DNA from: a virus
Virus record (IMG/VR): IMGVR_UViG_3300032334_001164
Location: 1-35,708 of that record
Length of the DNA: 35,708 nt
Reading direction: 5' to 3' (one strand)
The position numbers were made by a program, and so were the translations under genes. Positions 24,643 through 32,621 of the stretch are shown in pieces. Each line of letters opens with the position of its first letter. Positions within the stretch are counted from its first letter, which is position 1. The notes under the pieces were generated by a model that was given only the letters and a program-made list of their open reading frames with translations, was not told where the DNA came from and searched no databases.

Positions 24643-25699
24643 TTGTCACCTGCTGTGTGGTGAACACCTGACCTTTGATGTATGTCATTTGATAGTCAGG
24701 GTCAGACGCAGCAGTCGCTTGCAAATCCCAGAACGCCCGTACAGGCATATATTTTGTTGCGCTATTTGTAAGCGATAGCTTAATCTTACTCAAGGTAGAT
24801 GAGGTAGAGATTGTTGTTATTGTAAATGAGGCGTACAGAGATGGGGCGTTAGGGTATGTGCGAATTTGCGCTGCAAAAGTAAGGCCAGTTGTATTAAATG
24901 GGAAATCAAATTCTACTTCGTATGAGTCTCCTTGGTATAACGCTATATCGTAATTTTGAACAGTAGTAGGCATAGGTGAGCGCCCATTAAGATTGTTTTC
25001 AATGTAGACGCGTTCTGGCCTGCGGGAATCATCAATTTCTTGTGGCATATAAACAGGAACAAGCTTGTTAGTAGTACGGCTAACGCGGCGTAGGGTACCT
25101 ATCTCTAGGCGCCACAGTCCAATATTTAAAGCAGAGCAAAGCTGACGATACTGTTCCCAACGTTGTTGGATTGTATTAGTAAGTTGCTGATAACGCGCAG
25201 ACCGTGGGATAACAACACCATCGGGCGCGGTAATATTAATATCAAAAGATGCATCAGTTGCTAAAGCCCATAGTCCCTCAATGGTTGCAAGGATGGCAAT
25301 TGGGTACTCTTCAACTGGTGGAATAGATGCAATAGTCATCATGCTACCCATGTTATCCGCACGGTTATGAAGGTGCTGAGTAACGGCAGTATTAACAAAA
25401 TTGCAAATGTCTGCATCGACAAAGTAACGATTGGCTGTACCAGTAACGGCAATAACAGCGTTTAAAGCTGGGGCGGTAGCAAAGGTAATAACCCCAGTAA
25501 GTTCTTCTAGAGTGTATTGAGCTGGGTATGTTTTTGCCACGCCACCAACAGTTACATAGAGACCTGTAGTCTCAACATGCTTAGCATTAAGGGTAAAGCT
25601 TTTGCTCGCGCCATCGCCTTTGCCTGAGTATGTAAATTGTTTGGGTTGGTCACCCAACTCTAAACGGACTCTAGATACTAGGTCTGCAAGTAGAGCCAC
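24635..25699 (-). CDS. Connector/adaptor protein with BppU-like C-terminal domain
   Basis: 354 aa from a GTG at 25699 (SD AGGAG six bases upstream). Residues 1-15 (MALLADLVSRVRLELGD) are a helix as in head-tail adaptor proteins. Residues ~25-95 are a beta insert (KSFTLNAKHVETTGLYVTVG, YTLEELTGVITFATAPALNA) of the kind used in fibres and adaptors. Then comes a helical part (ICNFVNTAVTQHLHNRADNM, YQQLTNTIQQRWEQYRQLCS). The C-terminal ~105 residues (YDIALYQGDSYEVEFDFPFN, TGLTFAAQIRTYPNAPSLYA, YMPVRAFWDLQATAASDPDY, YIKGQVFTTQQVT) resemble the Ig-like N-terminal domain of baseplate upper protein BppU and its relatives, which hold receptor-binding proteins. Overlap with the fibre gene suggests that it anchors the collagen fibre. 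Whether it sits in the neck or baseplate is unknown. Confidence 0.55.
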   Translation of the reverse strand: MALLADLVSRVRLELGDQPKQFTYSGKGDGASKSFTLNAKHVETTGLYVTVGGVAKTYPAQYTLEELTGVITFATAPALNAVIAVTGTANRYFVDADICNFVNTAVTQHLHNRADNMGSMMTIASIPPVEEYPIAILATIEGLWALATDASFDINITAPDGVVIPRSARYQQLTNTIQQRWEQYRQLCSALNIGLWRLEIGTLRRVSRTTNKLVPVYMPQEIDDSRRPERVYIENNLNGRSPMPTTVQNYDIALYQGDSYEVEFDFPFNTTGLTFAAQIRTYPNAPSLYASFTITTISTSSTLSKIKLSLTNSATKYMPVRAFWDLQATAASDPDYQMTYIKGQVFTTQQVTSD

Positions 25700-25756
25700 T
25701 TCATACTCCTAACGCTACGACTAAATGATGACAGTTATTAAGTAATAAATCCCCGT

Positions 25757-25787
25757 AAAACGAAACAGGCGCCCCATAGAGGCGCCC
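25757..25787 (-). terminator. Rho-independent terminator
   Basis: On the minus strand GGCGCC / GGCGCC (6-bp stem, loop TCTATGG) is followed by TGTTTCGTTTT. It lies 21 bases beyond the stop of the 121-aa gene and separates the head module from the fibre cassette, where promoters for the cassette might also lie (25700-25756, AT-rich). Confidence 0.75.
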
Positions 25788-25807
25788 ACTCCGCTTAATA
25801 ATCGCGT

Positions 25808-26173
25808 TTAGATAACGCCAGCTAAGTATCCCTTTTCTTCTAAGTGTTTAGCAACGTCACGAGCTACCTCGTACTTTTGCCCTGCCTTAAATGAGAAAGT
25901 ATTTCCTGCGCCTAATGTCATGTGCTCGATATCTGCAATTACTCGAATTACAACTGTATCTTCTGACTCACCAATTTTAGTTGGGTTGTCAACAATCACT
26001 GTTTGACGGTTTGGCTTTGTAGCGTCAATAACGCCGTCTAGTTCTTCTGCTTTCTTAGCAGTTGCTAGCGACATCTCTGCAGCTCGTGCATTTTGTTCTT
26101 CCGCGAATTCTTTAGCGGCGGCTGCTCGTGAGCGGCCAGTTACATCTGTAGGCTTAACCTGGTTTGTTGCCAT
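25808..26173 (-). CDS. Small head-module protein, unknown
   Basis: 121 aa. N-terminal half is an Ala/Glu/Lys-rich helix (RSRAAAAKEFAEEQNARAAE through ~46). The C-terminal half is NRQTVIVDNPTKIGESEDTV then FSFKAGQKYEVARDVAKHLE and EKGYLAGVI; the 'f..G..Y.v...va..L...gy' ending is often seen in short capsid-associated or head-completion proteins in phages, right after the capsid gene. SD GGAG five bases before ATG. Flanked by a hairpin on each side, it may be expressed as its own unit. Minor capsid or decoration role is a guess from position. Confidence 0.55.
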   Translation of the reverse strand: MATNQVKPTDVTGRSRAAAAKEFAEEQNARAAEMSLATAKKAEELDGVIDATKPNRQTVIVDNPTKIGESEDTVVIRVIADIEHMTLGAGNTFSFKAGQKYEVARDVAKHLEEKGYLAGVI

Positions 26174-26207
26174 TTTTTCTCCAATTTAATGTCTCGGTTT
26201 AATTAGA

Positions 26208-26227
26208 GTGGGGCCTTTCGGCCCCAC
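26208..26227 (-). terminator. Hairpin after the capsid gene, probably a leaky terminator
   Basis: Perfect 8-bp stem GTGGGGCC / GGCCCCAC with a GAAA tetraloop on the minus strand, 20 bases beyond the capsid stop. The following bases are TCTAATTAAACC, a poor T-tract. A stem with a GNRA loop at this place may stop only part of transcription or protect the capsid mRNA 3' end, giving high capsid and lower downstream expression. Confidence 0.6.
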
Positions 26228-26246
26228 CCCATCTGCTATTAAGTTT

Positions 26247-27317
26247 TTAGTTGGTTTCTGCAATGATTACAGACTGGTCAGTAATTAGACCAAGACCGAA
26301 GATTGAGTACCAAGCAAGAGCGTGCTCACGACCGAAGTCCAAGATTCCGCCATCGCGTAGTTCAACTGGAAGTGAGATTGCGTGACCGAATGCGTTATCT
26401 CCAATGAAGATAGCTGAATAGCGGTCTGAACCACCGTTACCTGTGTAGGTAGCAGGAGTTGTGTAACCTCCACCAGCAGCTACTGTTGGGTTAGCAACAG
26501 CTGTGTCTGCTGAGTATGAAGCACCAGCACCACCAGCGACCTTGAGGACCTGTGTGGTTTCGATGAATACTACGTCGTATAGACGACCGATTTCACCAAG
26601 CATGAAGTTACCTGGAGCTGCGTACTTTGTGACTTCAATAAATTCTGGATTGTCACGTAGCTTACGGCTCTGGTGTGGGTGAACGAAAGCAACATATGTC
26701 TCACCAAGGCGAGGGATGTTCTTTGTTGCAAGTGTTTCTGCAGCGTCCTTGATTGTGTGAGGCGTCAAGAAGAAGTTACCTGTCATTGCAGCACGGTTAG
26801 CAGCGGTTGAACCCTGCGCATACCAATTGTTAACTGCTGTGAGGTTTGAACGGTCTTCACCATAAATGGTTGAAGTTGCTGCGTAAAGTGTATCGCGTGA
26901 TAGCTGGTCAAGATAGATAGCCATGTTACGACCAAGAAGACGTGAGGCTGAAGCCATTACGTCATCGAATGAAGCGTTAAGCAATAGCTCTGATACAGCA
27001 AGAGCATAACCATGCTCTGTTACTGTGATTGAGAACTGCTGTGCTGTTAGTGCGTTAGTCTGCATGCGGACACCTTCAACAAGTGAAGAAGCGAATCCGA
27101 GGTTGTTGTAACGCATGAAGTTGATTTGAAGACCAGGGGCAACACCGAGCTCAGTCTTCTTGACTGCGAACTGCTCAAAACGAAGGATTGGCATGGCCTG
27201 GAATAGAATTTCCTTTGACCAGATTTGCTGAATCGCTTGTGTGAGCTGTGTGTTGGTACCTGAGTACGCTGTAGGTGCGGCTGCGAGTGAGCCCGTTCCT
27301 GTGATACTTGATGCCAT
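26247..27317 (-). CDS. Major capsid protein (N4-gp56-type, HK97 fold)
   Basis: 356 aa. Motifs seen: IQQIWSKEILFQAMPILRFE, FAVKKTELGVAPGLQINFMR, VEGVRMQTNALTAQQFSITV followed by TEHGYALAVSELLLNASFDD, LLGRNMAIYLDQLSRDTLYA, then FLTPHTIKDAAETLATKNIP and VAFVHPHQSRKLRDNPEFIE, GEIGRLYDVVFIETT and FIGDNAFGHAI. This succession is that of the N4-gp56 major capsid family. It follows a scaffold-like gene and portal, as usual. SD AGGAG is ten bases before the ATG. The protein would be the main structural component of the head. Confidence 0.92.
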   Translation of the reverse strand: MASSITGTGSLAAAPTAYSGTNTQLTQAIQQIWSKEILFQAMPILRFEQFAVKKTELGVAPGLQINFMRYNNLGFASSLVEGVRMQTNALTAQQFSITVTEHGYALAVSELLLNASFDDVMASASRLLGRNMAIYLDQLSRDTLYAATSTIYGEDRSNLTAVNNWYAQGSTAANRAAMTGNFFLTPHTIKDAAETLATKNIPRLGETYVAFVHPHQSRKLRDNPEFIEVTKYAAPGNFMLGEIGRLYDVVFIETTQVLKVAGGAGASYSADTAVANPTVAAGGGYTTPATYTGNGGSDRYSAIFIGDNAFGHAISLPVELRDGGILDFGREHALAWYSIFGLGLITDQSVIIAETN

Positions 27318-27361
27318 TTAGCTTTGACTCCTAATTAATTAGATTGATGGATGTTTAAGGG

Positions 27362-28141
27362 TTAACCGAACAGACCCGACGTCTTGCCTTGAGCTTGAGG
27401 GCTCAAAAGACGGCTTCGATATTTTGCGTATTCGTTTACCGACATTGACGCAATTTCTTGCGCCGTAAAGTTGCGTTGCTCCGTTTGAGTTTCCAATGGT
27501 CCAGCTGGGGGCGTAGTAACCCTAGTCCCCGTCATTTCGCGGCGAGCATTCTGCATTGCAGATTGTGCCGACTCTAAAATACGTGTTGAACGGTCTTTCA
27601 AGCTTTCAACGCTTGTCTGAAGTTCTTCACGAGTACTGCCACTAATCAAGTCAACAAGCTCAGGAATAATATTTTCCCGCTCTTGTTCAAGTAACTGTTG
27701 GCGGAAAGATTGAATATCCGCAAAAGTTTTTTCTTGTTCCAGAAGAGCAAAGGCTCGTTCGCGCTCTTGGCGCTCACGCTCCAGCTGTTCCTTCCACTCT
27801 GACTCTTTAAGCTTAAGCAAGTCCTTGGCAGAAAGTTCTTCTTCCTGTTGCAACTTTGTCTGTGCAGCTTTTTCAGCTGCCTCAGCATCTTGTCTTGCTG
27901 ACTGCTCTTGACGTTCGCGAGTCAAAACATCTACCTGTTCTTTGAGTTTTTCAATTGTTGGGTAGAGTTTGTCTTTTTCTTGTGTACGTACTTTGGCTAA
28001 ATCCTCTTCTGTATAGAACTTGGACTTAACTGCTTCCGTAGTAGTAACAGCAGGTGCGTCAACACCCTGCACGTTAACTACTGGAACTGTACCTGCCTCG
28101 GCTGCAAAGCCTTCGACAGCTGCTTCTGCGATTTCTGACAT
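27362..28141 (-). CDS. Capsid scaffolding-type coiled-coil protein
   Basis: 259 aa from the ATG at 28141, which has SD AGAGGA seven bases upstream; an upstream in-frame start (28186) lacks a good site and is rejected. After an Ala/Val-rich N-terminus, residues ~40-215 are an uninterrupted charged coiled coil (KVRTQEKDKLYPTIEKLKEQ, LERERQERERAFALLEQEKT). The C-terminus is TAQEIASMSVNEYAKYRSRL followed by LSPQAQGKTSGLFG. The 'ia.ms..eya.yR..L' ending is typical of actinophage scaffold proteins. Position between portal and capsid fits. It should direct procapsid assembly and be lost on maturation; no protease gene is visible in the window. Confidence 0.82.
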   Translation of the reverse strand: MSEIAEAAVEGFAAEAGTVPVVNVQGVDAPAVTTTEAVKSKFYTEEDLAKVRTQEKDKLYPTIEKLKEQVDVLTRERQEQSARQDAEAAEKAAQTKLQQEEELSAKDLLKLKESEWKEQLERERQERERAFALLEQEKTFADIQSFRQQLLEQERENIIPELVDLISGSTREELQTSVESLKDRSTRILESAQSAMQNARREMTGTRVTTPPAGPLETQTEQRNFTAQEIASMSVNEYAKYRSRLLSPQAQGKTSGLFG

Positions 28142-28256
28142 TCTTATATCCTCTATTCTCTGGGTCTTTATCCGATGTGTGAGCACGTATGACCAAACGA
28201 TGATTTCTTAGTATTTAATTTTGCCGTACATCACGCAAAGTTATGTGTTAAACCCA

Positions 28257-29975
28257 TTACTTTTCGTAATCCTGCGGAACCCTTCGCTGAGGAAGTTGTG
28301 TTCCGTAAGCTTCTGTTACCAATCGGTTTCGTACCCCTTGCTCGCCTTGGGCAAGCATCATTTGGGCGTCATCAAGGATTGGGGTTGCGCCGCCTGTAGG
28401 GGATGGGGCCATTTGCTGGCCTTCTGGGCCAGTTGGAAGTGGGGTAGCTGTTCCATCAGGGCCAGCCATCATTCCAGTAAGGCTCATAATTTCATTCTGG
28501 ATTTCTGTTTGAAGGAGCTTTAAAGCACCATCAGCTTTAGCATCATCCATAAGCTCTTGACGAATTTCTGTAAGTTTTTCTGCAGGGAACTCTTCGCCCA
28601 ATAGACGTAAGGCACCTTCTTTAGATTCAAGACCTAAGGACATTTTTGATTGAATTTCGTTAAGGATAATTAACTTATCCAAAGGTAGTGGAGGTGGGAA
28701 GTGCACATACGAGCGGTAAGTAATTGGGTCAGCTGGATTTAGCTGAGGTACTTGCCCTGGCTTTAAAGGAGTCTGGCTAGCGTTAGGGTCCCACACAAGA
28801 GCTTCTGGTTCTTTAACGGTAAGGTTAAGAAGAATTAATTCGTTAATTCTTTCAAGCCCATGTGCGTACTGAATAATTTTTTGGTGGTAGCGGTTCATTA
28901 AGGGTTGGAACTGAATTGATAGCGCTACACCAGAAGTATTTGAAATAGGTTGTGCTGTTCCTAGTGCTGTTTCTGGAACGCCAGTCATTTCGTGCATAGC
29001 CTTCTTTAGCATGGCTAAGAAGTCCATCGCCCCTTTAAGACCCTGGGCCCCGCCCTCCAGGTTCTCTACCCGAGCGTCTTTAGGTAATCCGCCCCAGACC
29101 TTGTTCGCTCCTTTTTCAAGTTGCGAAGCTTTGGCCCCAATTATCACTGTCACAGGAGCAGCGTGGTAATTCACGATGTCTGCAATGTCTGTAGAAACTT
29201 CATTGTATGTGCGGTTGATGCTAACAATTTGGTCGCAATCAGATAGTCCCCAGGGAGAACCTGAGACTCTGACATTTGGGATATGAACTACTGGAATAGT
29301 TCCTAGTGGGTTAGGGCGAGAATCAATCAACTCATCGTTGATATATTCCTCAATCATGTCGTCCGTAAGGATTTCAGTATAGGTAAACACTTGTCGCGTA
29401 CCCTCTAAAGATGTACCCCAGAAACGGTATTTAAGTTTAAATCTAACTAGACGTTCACGGTCGTGTGGGTGAAACTCTGGAAAAGCAAAAGATGAGTTAA
29501 GAGGTAGAACTCGTACGCGTCCTGGGTGAATGCGACCAGCTGGGTCTGTGTAAGCTTCTTCGTAAGCAATTTTTACAAAACAATCTCCAGAGACTGCTCC
29601 TTGCTGGCCAATTTCCCAAAGCACTGTAGCTTTGTTGTTATCTACTTCCCATACACGCTCTAGTAAGTCTGGGACAATAGCTTCCGTCTCTTTAGGGCTA
29701 CGAAATTGAACGCCTTTACCAAAGGTAAAATTATTAATAAAATCTGTAATAGCTCTGTAGTAATTAAGAACAATCTGTGATTCTCCAGCTTGGCGACGAT
29801 AGCTGTAGTGGTGACCTAGGTACATAGCCCAGTTCATTGAATAGCGATTTAAACGCGGGCCATGAACTTCAAACTCTTCATCTGCTAATTCAACAAGACC
29901 TAGTGGGGAGATGGAGATAGTTAGGTCGCTAGACGCCGCCCTATAGGAGGGAGGGGAAAAGTCAATTGAACTCAC
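28257..29975 (-). CDS. Portal protein
   Basis: 572 aa from a GTG at 29975 with SD AGAGGA five bases upstream. Evidence: N-terminal MNWAMYLGHHYSYRRQAGES then QIVLNYYRAITDFINNFTFG; LWEIGQQGAVSGDCFVKIAY; PNPLGTIPVVHIPNVRVSGS with GLSDCDQIVSINRTYNEVST; MHEMTGVPETALGTAQPISN followed by TSGVALSIQFQPLM; and a C-terminal Gly/Pro/Gln-rich tail. 'G.P....g......SG.al...~~Pl' and the 'siw G.sdi..i...~N' stem are portal hallmarks. It forms the dodecameric vertex for DNA packaging. A promoter-like motif (30002-30027) precedes it. Confidence 0.9.
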   Translation of the reverse strand: MSSIDFSPPSYRAASSDLTISISPLGLVELADEEFEVHGPRLNRYSMNWAMYLGHHYSYRRQAGESQIVLNYYRAITDFINNFTFGKGVQFRSPKETEAIVPDLLERVWEVDNNKATVLWEIGQQGAVSGDCFVKIAYEEAYTDPAGRIHPGRVRVLPLNSSFAFPEFHPHDRERLVRFKLKYRFWGTSLEGTRQVFTYTEILTDDMIEEYINDELIDSRPNPLGTIPVVHIPNVRVSGSPWGLSDCDQIVSINRTYNEVSTDIADIVNYHAAPVTVIIGAKASQLEKGANKVWGGLPKDARVENLEGGAQGLKGAMDFLAMLKKAMHEMTGVPETALGTAQPISNTSGVALSIQFQPLMNRYHQKIIQYAHGLERINELILLNLTVKEPEALVWDPNASQTPLKPGQVPQLNPADPITYRSYVHFPPPLPLDKLIILNEIQSKMSLGLESKEGALRLLGEEFPAEKLTEIRQELMDDAKADGALKLLQTEIQNEIMSLTGMMAGPDGTATPLPTGPEGQQMAPSPTGGATPILDDAQMMLAQGEQGVRNRLVTEAYGTQLPQRRVPQDYEK

Positions 29976-30001
29976 TTAAATCCTCTCCACGATACCTGTG
30001 T

Positions 30002-30036
30002 GGGTAACAATAGCACTAATGTCGATAAAACAATAA
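30002..30036 (-). promoter_or_regulatory. Promoter-like motif upstream of portal (copy B)
   Basis: On the minus strand, TATCGACATTAG is followed by TATTGTTACCC. The TATTGT (-10 like) lies about 32 bases before the portal start, and TTATTG is found 18 bases further upstream. It is 20/26 identical to the motif upstream of terminase (32583-32608). The shared sequence and the identical orientation towards a late gene are the evidence; activity is untested. Confidence 0.45.
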
Positions 30037-30044
30037 ATAGAAAA

Positions 30045-30341
30045 CTATCGGCGTTTTGGCAGTGTCTTTGTTACGTCCTTTTTAATTTTCTTTTTTTGGT
30101 CTTCTTCTTTTTTGTCAATAGCTTCTTGAGTGTAGTCGCGTAGTCGCGGGTCTACCTCTTTCTTTGAATCAACAAACCTTCCACCCATCTGCTGGTACTT
30201 GGCATGAATCCAGTGAGCAGATGCAGGGGAGTTTTTGGAAAAACGCGTTTTAGATTGTGCCTTAACCATGTTCCAAAGTTTTGGATTGGCAGGAACCTGT
30301 TGTGGGGTTTCCTTTACTTCACGACCTCTAATTAACGCCAT
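30045..30341 (-). CDS. 98-aa basic hypothetical protein
   Basis: Starts MALIRGREVKETPQQVPANP, then KLWNMVKAQSKTRFSKNSPA, ASAHWIHAKYQQMGGRFVDS and ends with a Lys/Arg-rich tail TQEAIDKKEEDQKKKIKKD... SD AAAGGA six bases before ATG. The 'P.....w..v..qa..~f......a..~~~~~Y...Gg.fv' pattern is seen in small conserved actinophage proteins next to the portal; no function is known to me. The basic tail suggests nucleic-acid or portal contact. Confidence 0.6.
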   Translation of the reverse strand: MALIRGREVKETPQQVPANPKLWNMVKAQSKTRFSKNSPASAHWIHAKYQQMGGRFVDSKKEVDPRLRDYTQEAIDKKEEDQKKKIKKDVTKTLPKRR

Positions 30342-30360
30342 TTGTCATCCTTTAATAGGC

Positions 30361-30404
30361 TCTCGCCCCCCGCAGCTGTCTATGCGCTGGACGGGGGGAC
30401 GAGA
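30361..30404. repeat. Strong long hairpin between two small head genes
   Basis: Left arm 30361-30372 (TCTCGCCCCCCG) pairs with right arm 30392-30404 through 12 base pairs with one bulged A (30399). An inner 4-bp stem CAGC/GCTG (30373-30376 and 30384-30387) can extend it. No T-tract follows in either direction, so it does not look like a simple terminator; an RNA processing or stability element is possible. Confidence 0.55.
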
Positions 30405-30415
30405 AACTTATTTAA

Positions 30416-30814
30416 TTAGTCGTTTACTACTGCTGGGTTTAAACGCTGCTGGTGAGCGCCATTGCGGAATACTTCTTCAAAAGTATTTGCGCCGTGGTCA
30501 GCAAATCCACCAGTTGAAAACTCTGAAAGAGTATTTGGTGCTTCTACCCATGAAGCAGAACCTACGTGAGCACGCTCACGCATTGTTTCTTCAGCTGTCT
30601 TTGTGTGAACTGCTGCATTGCGGTTTGGACGGCCAGCTGCAGGCTTGTAACCCTGTGAAGCTCCGTTTGTAAATTCCGCTGGAATATCTGTATCTGTTGC
30701 AAGACCTTCTTCGAAACGAAGTGGGCCACGTTGTCCAGGTGTAGCTGGGGAAAATTTACGGTCGTAAACTGTGCCAGGTACTTCTGGGAACTTTGGTGTT
30801 GGGGCAATTGCCAT
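30416..30814 (-). CDS. 132-aa hypothetical head-module protein
   Basis: Sequence MAIAPTPKFPEVPGTVYDRK, RGPLRFEEGLATDTDIPAEF, then RAHVGSASWVEAPNTLSEFS and EEVFRNGAHQQRLNPAVVND. It is polar, Pro/Gly/Asn-rich and without clear secondary-structure blocks, resembling small structural or head-associated phage proteins. SD AGGAG eight bases before the ATG. Lies between terminase and portal. I do not recognise a family. Confidence 0.6.
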   Translation of the reverse strand: MAIAPTPKFPEVPGTVYDRKFSPATPGQRGPLRFEEGLATDTDIPAEFTNGASQGYKPAAGRPNRNAAVHTKTAEETMRERAHVGSASWVEAPNTLSEFSTGGFADHGANTFEEVFRNGAHQQRLNPAVVND

Positions 30815-30891
30815 TGTTTTTACTCCTAATTGGTTTGAGGACCTCAGTAATAGTGTGCTCCAGAAAGAGCTTCAAATCTCGCTAAACGTAA

Positions 30892-32472
30892 CTATCTTGT
30901 AAAAAATAGGTTGTGGCTAACTTCTACTTGCGGCAAGGTTAAATCGGCAGTAAGGCTGATAGCGATGGCTAAAGAGTCTGCAAAATCATCATGTGCATGG
31001 GCTTCATCGGGAGCTTTTGCAAGAAAATTGGGACCAGTAAACTTAGTCTCTAGGTCAGTCATTTGTTGATAGAAGCGCTTCCAAGTACGTAACCTACGAG
31101 TTTTGGCATGAGCTGGCCATCCAATAAGGCGTCTGTCAATTAAAGCCTTTAAATGTTTCCAACGTTTTGATTGCTCTGGCTGACTACTTCCTAAAGCGTG
31201 AACCTCAGCTCTTGGTAGTAAAAGCTTTAAACGTTGAGCAACGGCATCACCAACACCATTTGCATCTACACCAACGGCAAGCACGTCGTAGTTAGATAAG
31301 AAGTTAATAATTTGAAAGTATTGGTCTTCCCAATCATCTCCTTGGATTTCAAGCCAATTAAGAATACGGTGGTCAAAGTAACCAAACTCATCTGGTCTAT
31401 CCCAGTCAACCCAAACAACTGTAACTACTGTAGAGTCCAGTTTACGGGCAGGGTCAATACCAACTACAACTGGTGAGCGGTGCCAAGCCTTAACTATCTC
31501 TTGAGATGTATCACCTAGTTCATCCATAACATTAGATGTAACAAACATTCCTCGTTCCAACATCCACTTATTACAGTAAGACATCTGAAACTCATCAGAG
31601 TCTTCTCCAATACGCAACATTTCTTTTTTAATAAACTTACTGTAGTTGGGGTTACACTTAGCTACATCTCGCCAGTCCCACTCAAAATGATTTTGCCTTG
31701 CTCGCGTGTTCGTCTGACGACGCTTATTCAATTGTATTGAACGATAGAAGTTGTTCTTGTGCGTAGTTGGTGTTCCAGTTTTAACCATGGTTCCTGAGTA
31801 ATACGCAAGCATAGGAGAAATTGATTTAGATACTACAAAGTCATCTGCTTCTTGACACTCATCAATAACAATAAGATGGAAAGATTTAGATTCAATCTTT
31901 GCGCGTGGGTTAGCGGTCATCATTGAAAGCGTTGAGCCAGAGTTTTTTAATTTAATTTGGCGGGTAACACCAGCTACTTTATTTAAGGAATCATCAATCT
32001 CTGGGTCGCCTAATATTTCAAGCGCACGCTCTGATGTAAGTCTGTTAACTGCTCTACCAAAAAGAGTTTCTACCTGACCTTCAACTGGGGCAAACATACC
32101 TACCCAGATTCCACCCTTATAGCGTCCAAGTAAATCTGGATACATCTTAGCTAGGCGGGGAAGAAGCACCATAAGAGTTACTACGGTGTTAGCAATAGTT
32201 TCAGACTTACCTGACTGGCGTGCTGCAAGAGCAGTTACTTCTTCACCGTCGTTAATAATTACGGATTCAATAATCCGTCGCGCCAAAGGCATTTGATATG
32301 GGTGAAGTTCGTGTCCAACAAGAGCTGTTTGAAACTCAATGCAGCGGTCCACAAGTTTTTTAACGAAGGCTTTAGAGAGCTCGTCTAGCTCCTCTTCCTC
32401 TTCTTGGGGAAGGGCATCCTCGTCTTCGTCGTCAAGGAACTCTTCCTCGTCGATAAAATCTTGTTCGCTCAT
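30892..32472 (-). CDS. terL: Terminase large subunit
   Basis: 526 aa. A very acidic N-terminus (~5-33) precedes the ATPase: Walker A AARQSGKSE at 83-91 (Lys89) and Walker B IVIDE at 201-205, followed by the coupling motif TGTPTTHKNNF (~232-242). The C-terminal nuclease shows the RNase H-like acid triad: Asp340 in VVGIDPARKLDSTVV, Asp403 in VGVDANGVGD, and Asp495/496 in AHAHDDFADS. It cuts concatemers and pumps DNA through the portal. No candidate small subunit can be named with confidence among the short upstream genes. A promoter-like motif lies 110 bp upstream, behind a terminator. Confidence 0.95.
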   Translation of the reverse strand: MSEQDFIDEEEFLDDEDEDALPQEEEEELDELSKAFVKKLVDRCIEFQTALVGHELHPYQMPLARRIIESVIINDGEEVTALAARQSGKSETIANTVVTLMVLLPRLAKMYPDLLGRYKGGIWVGMFAPVEGQVETLFGRAVNRLTSERALEILGDPEIDDSLNKVAGVTRQIKLKNSGSTLSMMTANPRAKIESKSFHLIVIDECQEADDFVVSKSISPMLAYYSGTMVKTGTPTTHKNNFYRSIQLNKRRQTNTRARQNHFEWDWRDVAKCNPNYSKFIKKEMLRIGEDSDEFQMSYCNKWMLERGMFVTSNVMDELGDTSQEIVKAWHRSPVVVGIDPARKLDSTVVTVVWVDWDRPDEFGYFDHRILNWLEIQGDDWEDQYFQIINFLSNYDVLAVGVDANGVGDAVAQRLKLLLPRAEVHALGSSQPEQSKRWKHLKALIDRRLIGWPAHAKTRRLRTWKRFYQQMTDLETKFTGPNFLAKAPDEAHAHDDFADSLAIAISLTADLTLPQVEVSHNLFFTR

Positions 32473-32509
32473 TTTGTCCGATTCAGTAGCTGTTACTTAC
32501 AGTGTATAG

Positions 32510-32542
32510 AAAGTCGAAAACCTGGGTGTTTTAAACCCAGGT
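32510..32542 (-). terminator. Rho-independent terminator upstream of terminase
   Basis: Minus-strand ACCTGGGT / ACCCAGGT (8-bp stem, loop TTAAAAC) followed by TTTCGACTTTC. Lies about 80 bases beyond the stop of the 84-aa gene but downstream of the promoter-like motif at 32583-32608. If that motif is a promoter, this hairpin is an attenuator within the terminase leader. Confidence 0.72.
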
Positions 32543-32582
32543 CCTCGTAAGCCACGACACGGGAGAGTAGAAACACGCGGCG

Positions 32583-32617
32583 GGATAACTATACTGCTAA
32601 TGTCGACAAATATACAA
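32583..32617 (-). promoter_or_regulatory. Promoter-like motif upstream of terminase (copy A)
   Basis: On the minus strand TGTCGACATTAG is followed by TATAGTTATCC; TTGTAT lies 18 bases before TATAGT. The 26-base core (32583-32608) matches the portal motif at 20 positions. It points to the terminase gene with a ~110-base leader that contains a hairpin. Confidence 0.45.
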
Positions 32618-32621
32618 TTAG

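Noticed and set aside
28142-28186. Longer start for the scaffold protein
   Set aside because: The ATG at 28141 has AGAGGA at the right distance; the upstream start has none.
28142-28256. Possible small gene between portal and scaffold
   Set aside because: Only frames of a few codons are open; the gap holds the scaffold SD and a faint TTGCGT-N17-AATACT promoter-like pair that I could not support further.
30235-30672. 145-codon plus-strand frame
   Set aside because: Antisense to two well-started minus-strand genes and passes through the strong hairpin.
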